Under the pieces are notes generated by a model. It had not been told where the DNA came from and searched no databases. It saw nothing but the letters and a program-made list of their open reading frames with translations. A stretch of 64,000 bases of DNA from positions 3,502,501 to 3,566,500 of the forward strand of contig NZ_CP058350.1 in NCBI RefSeq assembly GCF_005860795.2. Direction: 5' to 3'. The translations under genes and the position numbers were made by a program. The DNA is from Peteryoungia desertarenae. GTDB taxonomy: Bacteria; Pseudomonadota; Alphaproteobacteria; Rhizobiales; Rhizobiaceae. This document shows, piece after piece, positions 62,087 to 64,000 of the stretch. How positions within the stretch are numbered: the first letter of the stretch is position 1; each line of letters starts with the position of its first letter.

Positions 62087-63121
62087 ATGAAGGGCAGTAT
62101 CATTGCATCGTCGCTGATACACGGACTGGCGCTCTCGGTGGCGCTGGTCAGCCTTGGCTCGCCTGAAAAACTCGAATTCGCCAATGTCGAAACGCTCCCG
62201 GTCGACATCGTGCCGATCGAGGAATTCACCCAGATTCAGCGAGGCGACAAGAACGCACCGCTGGGCGAGAGATCGGCACCGGTTCCGACCTCACGGCCGC
62301 CGATTGCCGAGCAGGCCGAGAATTTCGGTGATAACGATGTCGATCTGAAGACACCACCACGTCCGTCGGAGCGACCGCCACGGGAAGAGGTGGCCACAGC
62401 CCCGCCAAAGGTCGAAGAGCCCGCTCCGGCACCGGTTCCGACACCGACCGAGGTTGCCGAAGCTGCTCCCGCAGAGACAGCACCACCATCACCACCGGAA
62501 GAAACACCTCAGGAGGCCGCGCCGGAACCACAGCCTGCCGCCGAAGCCATTCCCTTGCCTGAAAAGGCACCCGTGCCACCTGCACGTCCCAAGGTCGAGA
62601 CCGCCAGCATCCCTCAGCGGTCCGAACCGAAGCCTGAGGTCAAGCCCGATCCTCAGCGCGAGGAAACAACACGGCAGCAGCAGCCGCAGATGGACAGCAG
62701 CTTCAACGCCGACGAAGTGGCAGCACTTCTCAACAACGTGGATGCTGCGGGCGGCGGTGCGCGTCGATCAACCGACGAGGCGGCACTGGGTGGCCGCAGC
62801 GATACCGGCGGCGAGAAACTGAGCCAGAGTGAACTCGATGCCCTGCGCGGCATCATTGAGAACAACTGGCTGATCACTCCGGGCATGGCAGATGCCCAGG
62901 ACGTCCGCGTTCGCGTCACATTCCGGCTTGATCCCGATGGTAACTTGATCGGGCAGCCAGAGGCCACCGCTACCGGAGGCTCACCAACTGCTCAACGGGT
63001 GTTGATCAGCGGCGCGGTCCGCGCCGTTCGCAAGTCGGCCCCCTTCTCGAATTTGCCCAAGGACAAATACGAGACCTGGTCCGAGGTTGTCGTCAATTTC
63101 GACCCCAGCCAACTGATGTAA
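62087..63121 (+). CDS. tolA: TolA-like cell-envelope protein
   Basis: This 344-aa protein has a short N-terminal membrane anchor (about 4-24, SIIASSLIHGLALSVALVSL), a long Pro/Glu/Ala-rich extended region (about 60-210) and a C-terminal TolA domain III-like fold (about 235-344: LRGIIENNWLITPGM, RVTFRLDPDGNLIGQP). It spans the periplasm and contacts TolB/Pal. It lies 9 bp after tolR. Confidence 0.9.
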   Translation: MKGSIIASSLIHGLALSVALVSLGSPEKLEFANVETLPVDIVPIEEFTQIQRGDKNAPLGERSAPVPTSRPPIAEQAENFGDNDVDLKTPPRPSERPPREEVATAPPKVEEPAPAPVPTPTEVAEAAPAETAPPSPPEETPQEAAPEPQPAAEAIPLPEKAPVPPARPKVETASIPQRSEPKPEVKPDPQREETTRQQQPQMDSSFNADEVAALLNNVDAAGGGARRSTDEAALGGRSDTGGEKLSQSELDALRGIIENNWLITPGMADAQDVRVRVTFRLDPDGNLIGQPEATATGGSPTAQRVLISGAVRAVRKSAPFSNLPKDKYETWSEVVVNFDPSQLM

Positions 63122-63142
63122 GAGCTGAAAGGCTTCGATAGA

Positions 63143-64000
63143 ATGAAAAAACTCCATCTCCTCCGCCTTCTGCTGGTCTGCATAGGCATGGCAGGCGCGT
63201 TTGCCTCCCCCGTAAAGGCGGCCGTCGAGATCAACATCAATCGCGGCAATGTACAGCCTTTGCCAATTGCCATTACCGATTTCGTCTCAACGGACGGCAT
63301 TGGGGCACAGATTTCCGCAGTTGTTGAGGCAAACCTCAAGCGTTCCGGACTGTTTGCCCCTGTGAGTCGGGGCGCATTCATTGAAACAATCTCCAATCCG
63401 GATCAGCCCCCGCGTTTTGCCGACTGGACCGTCTTGAAGGCGGAGGCCCTCGTGGTCGGACGCATCAGCCGCGAGCCCGATGGTCGCCTTCGTGCGGAAT
63501 TTCGCCTCTGGGATACATTTGCCGGACAGCAGATGACCGGACAGCAATTCTTCACCCAGCCGGAAAACTGGCGCCGGGTTGCCCACATCATTTCGGACGC
63601 GATCTACGAACGCATCACCGGTGAGAAGGGCTATTTCGATACGCGTATTGTCTTTGTCTCCGAAAGCGGTCCGAAGACCGACCGCAAGCGTCAGCTGGCG
63701 ATCATGGACCAGGACGGCGAGAACGTCCGCATGCTGACAAGCTCTGAAAACATCGTTCTCACCCCCCGCTTCTCCCCAAGCCGGCAGGAAATCACCTACA
63801 TGTCGTTTGAAGGTGATCAGCCACGCGTTTATCTGCTACAACTGGAAACGGGTCAGCGCGAAGTGGTGGGCAATTTTCCCGGCATGACATTCTCGCCACG
63901 CTTCTCTCCAGACGGACAGCGGGTCATCATGAGTCTGCAACAGGACGGGAATGCCAATATCTATACGATGGATCTCCGCTCGCGCACGACCACGCGTCTC
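63143..64000 (+). CDS. tolB: Tol-Pal system protein TolB, 3'-truncated
   Basis: The first 286 codons are present and the frame is open at the window edge. There is a signal peptide (about 1-26, ending KA-AVEI), an N-terminal alpha/beta domain (about 27-165, PLPIAITDF and [22 protein letters not shown], quoted in part) and the start of the beta-propeller with WD40-like PD40 repeats ([36 protein letters not shown]). TolB binds Pal in the periplasm. Confidence 0.96.
   Translation, partial: MKKLHLLRLLLVCIGMAGAFASPVKAAVEININRGNVQPLPIAITDFVSTDGIGAQISAVVEANLKRSGLFAPVSRGAFIETISNPDQPPRFADWTVLKAEALVVGRISREPDGRLRAEFRLWDTFAGQQMTGQQFFTQPENWRRVAHIISDAIYERITGEKGYFDTRIVFVSESGPKTDRKRQLAIMDQDGENVRMLTSSENIVLTPRFSPSRQEITYMSFEGDQPRVYLLQLETGQREVVGNFPGMTFSPRFSPDGQRVIMSLQQDGNANIYTMDLRSRTTTRL

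Overview
The window reads as a chromosomal segment of an alphaproteobacterium of the Rhizobiaceae (Rhizobium/Agrobacterium type). The evidence is a CtrA-SciP-ChpT cell-cycle block, an RpoH-PurA block, a smo/mtl polyol operon, an Omp25-like porin, an SerA-SerC pair, a ruv-ybgC-tol block, GANTC (CcrM-type) sites and generally GC-rich coding DNA. Nearly everything is core chromosome. No transposase, integrase, rRNA or CRISPR was seen. The window cuts cysQ on the left and tolB on the right.

Layout: 1-2.5 kb holds the cysQ tail, an isolated DUF2793 gene and a LuxR-type regulator. 2.9-8.8 kb is the cell-cycle block: sciP, a GNAT gene, a fliJ-like gene, ctrA, a receiver-only response regulator, chpT, eipA (DUF1134) and a membrane-anchored coiled-coil protein. 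Several of their upstream regions carry CtrA-like TTAA-N7-TTAA sites or GANTC sites. 8.8-11.2 kb holds a TrmH methyltransferase, a small membrane protein and an RluD-type pseudouridine synthase. 11.2-14.4 kb is the accessory island described next. 14.5-19.3 kb is rpoH, a large Pro/Ala/Glu-rich membrane protein and purA. 19.5-28.6 kb holds mixed metabolic genes (EamA transporter, aldehyde dehydrogenase, ung, DedA, HpaI aldolase, GMC dehydrogenase pair, glyoxalase). 28.8-39.2 kb is the polyol regulon: smoC, smoEFGK, smoS, mtlK, a HAD phosphatase and an FGGY kinase. 39.2-47.9 kb holds a dipeptide epimerase, mnmA, tRNA-Met, ThuA, a Cys-rich four-helix protein, a lytic transglycosylase lipoprotein, a Tim44-like protein and cydAB with a 37-aa DUF2474 partner. 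48.1-55.8 kb is serA, serC, a porin-like Omp, a chemoreceptor and a luciferase-like oxidoreductase. 56-64 kb is ruvC, ruvA and ruvB with two PIN toxin-antitoxin pairs wedged in, then nudix, ybgC and tolQRAB.

The most unusual item is the island between rluD and rpoH. A 270-bp composite palindromic element with 26/30 imperfect terminal inverted repeats (11419-11688) is followed by a promoter and a strong ribosome-binding site. A 125-aa peptide gene follows, with three DNQNQNQG blocks spaced exactly 36 residues apart, then a stem-loop terminator, then a 651-aa radical SAM protein with a cobalamin-binding-like N-terminal half and a PqqD/RRE-like C-terminal tail. I read this as a two-gene multicore RiPP cassette of a type I do not recognise by name.

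The second notable item is that both gene junctions of the ruvCAB operon are occupied by unrelated AbrB/PIN toxin-antitoxin pairs. The second toxin overlaps the ruvB start codon. The cell-cycle regulators at the left appear linked by shared sites to envelope genes: eipA next to chpT, the Omp gene with a perfect TTAA-N7-TTAA, and possibly the tol operon.
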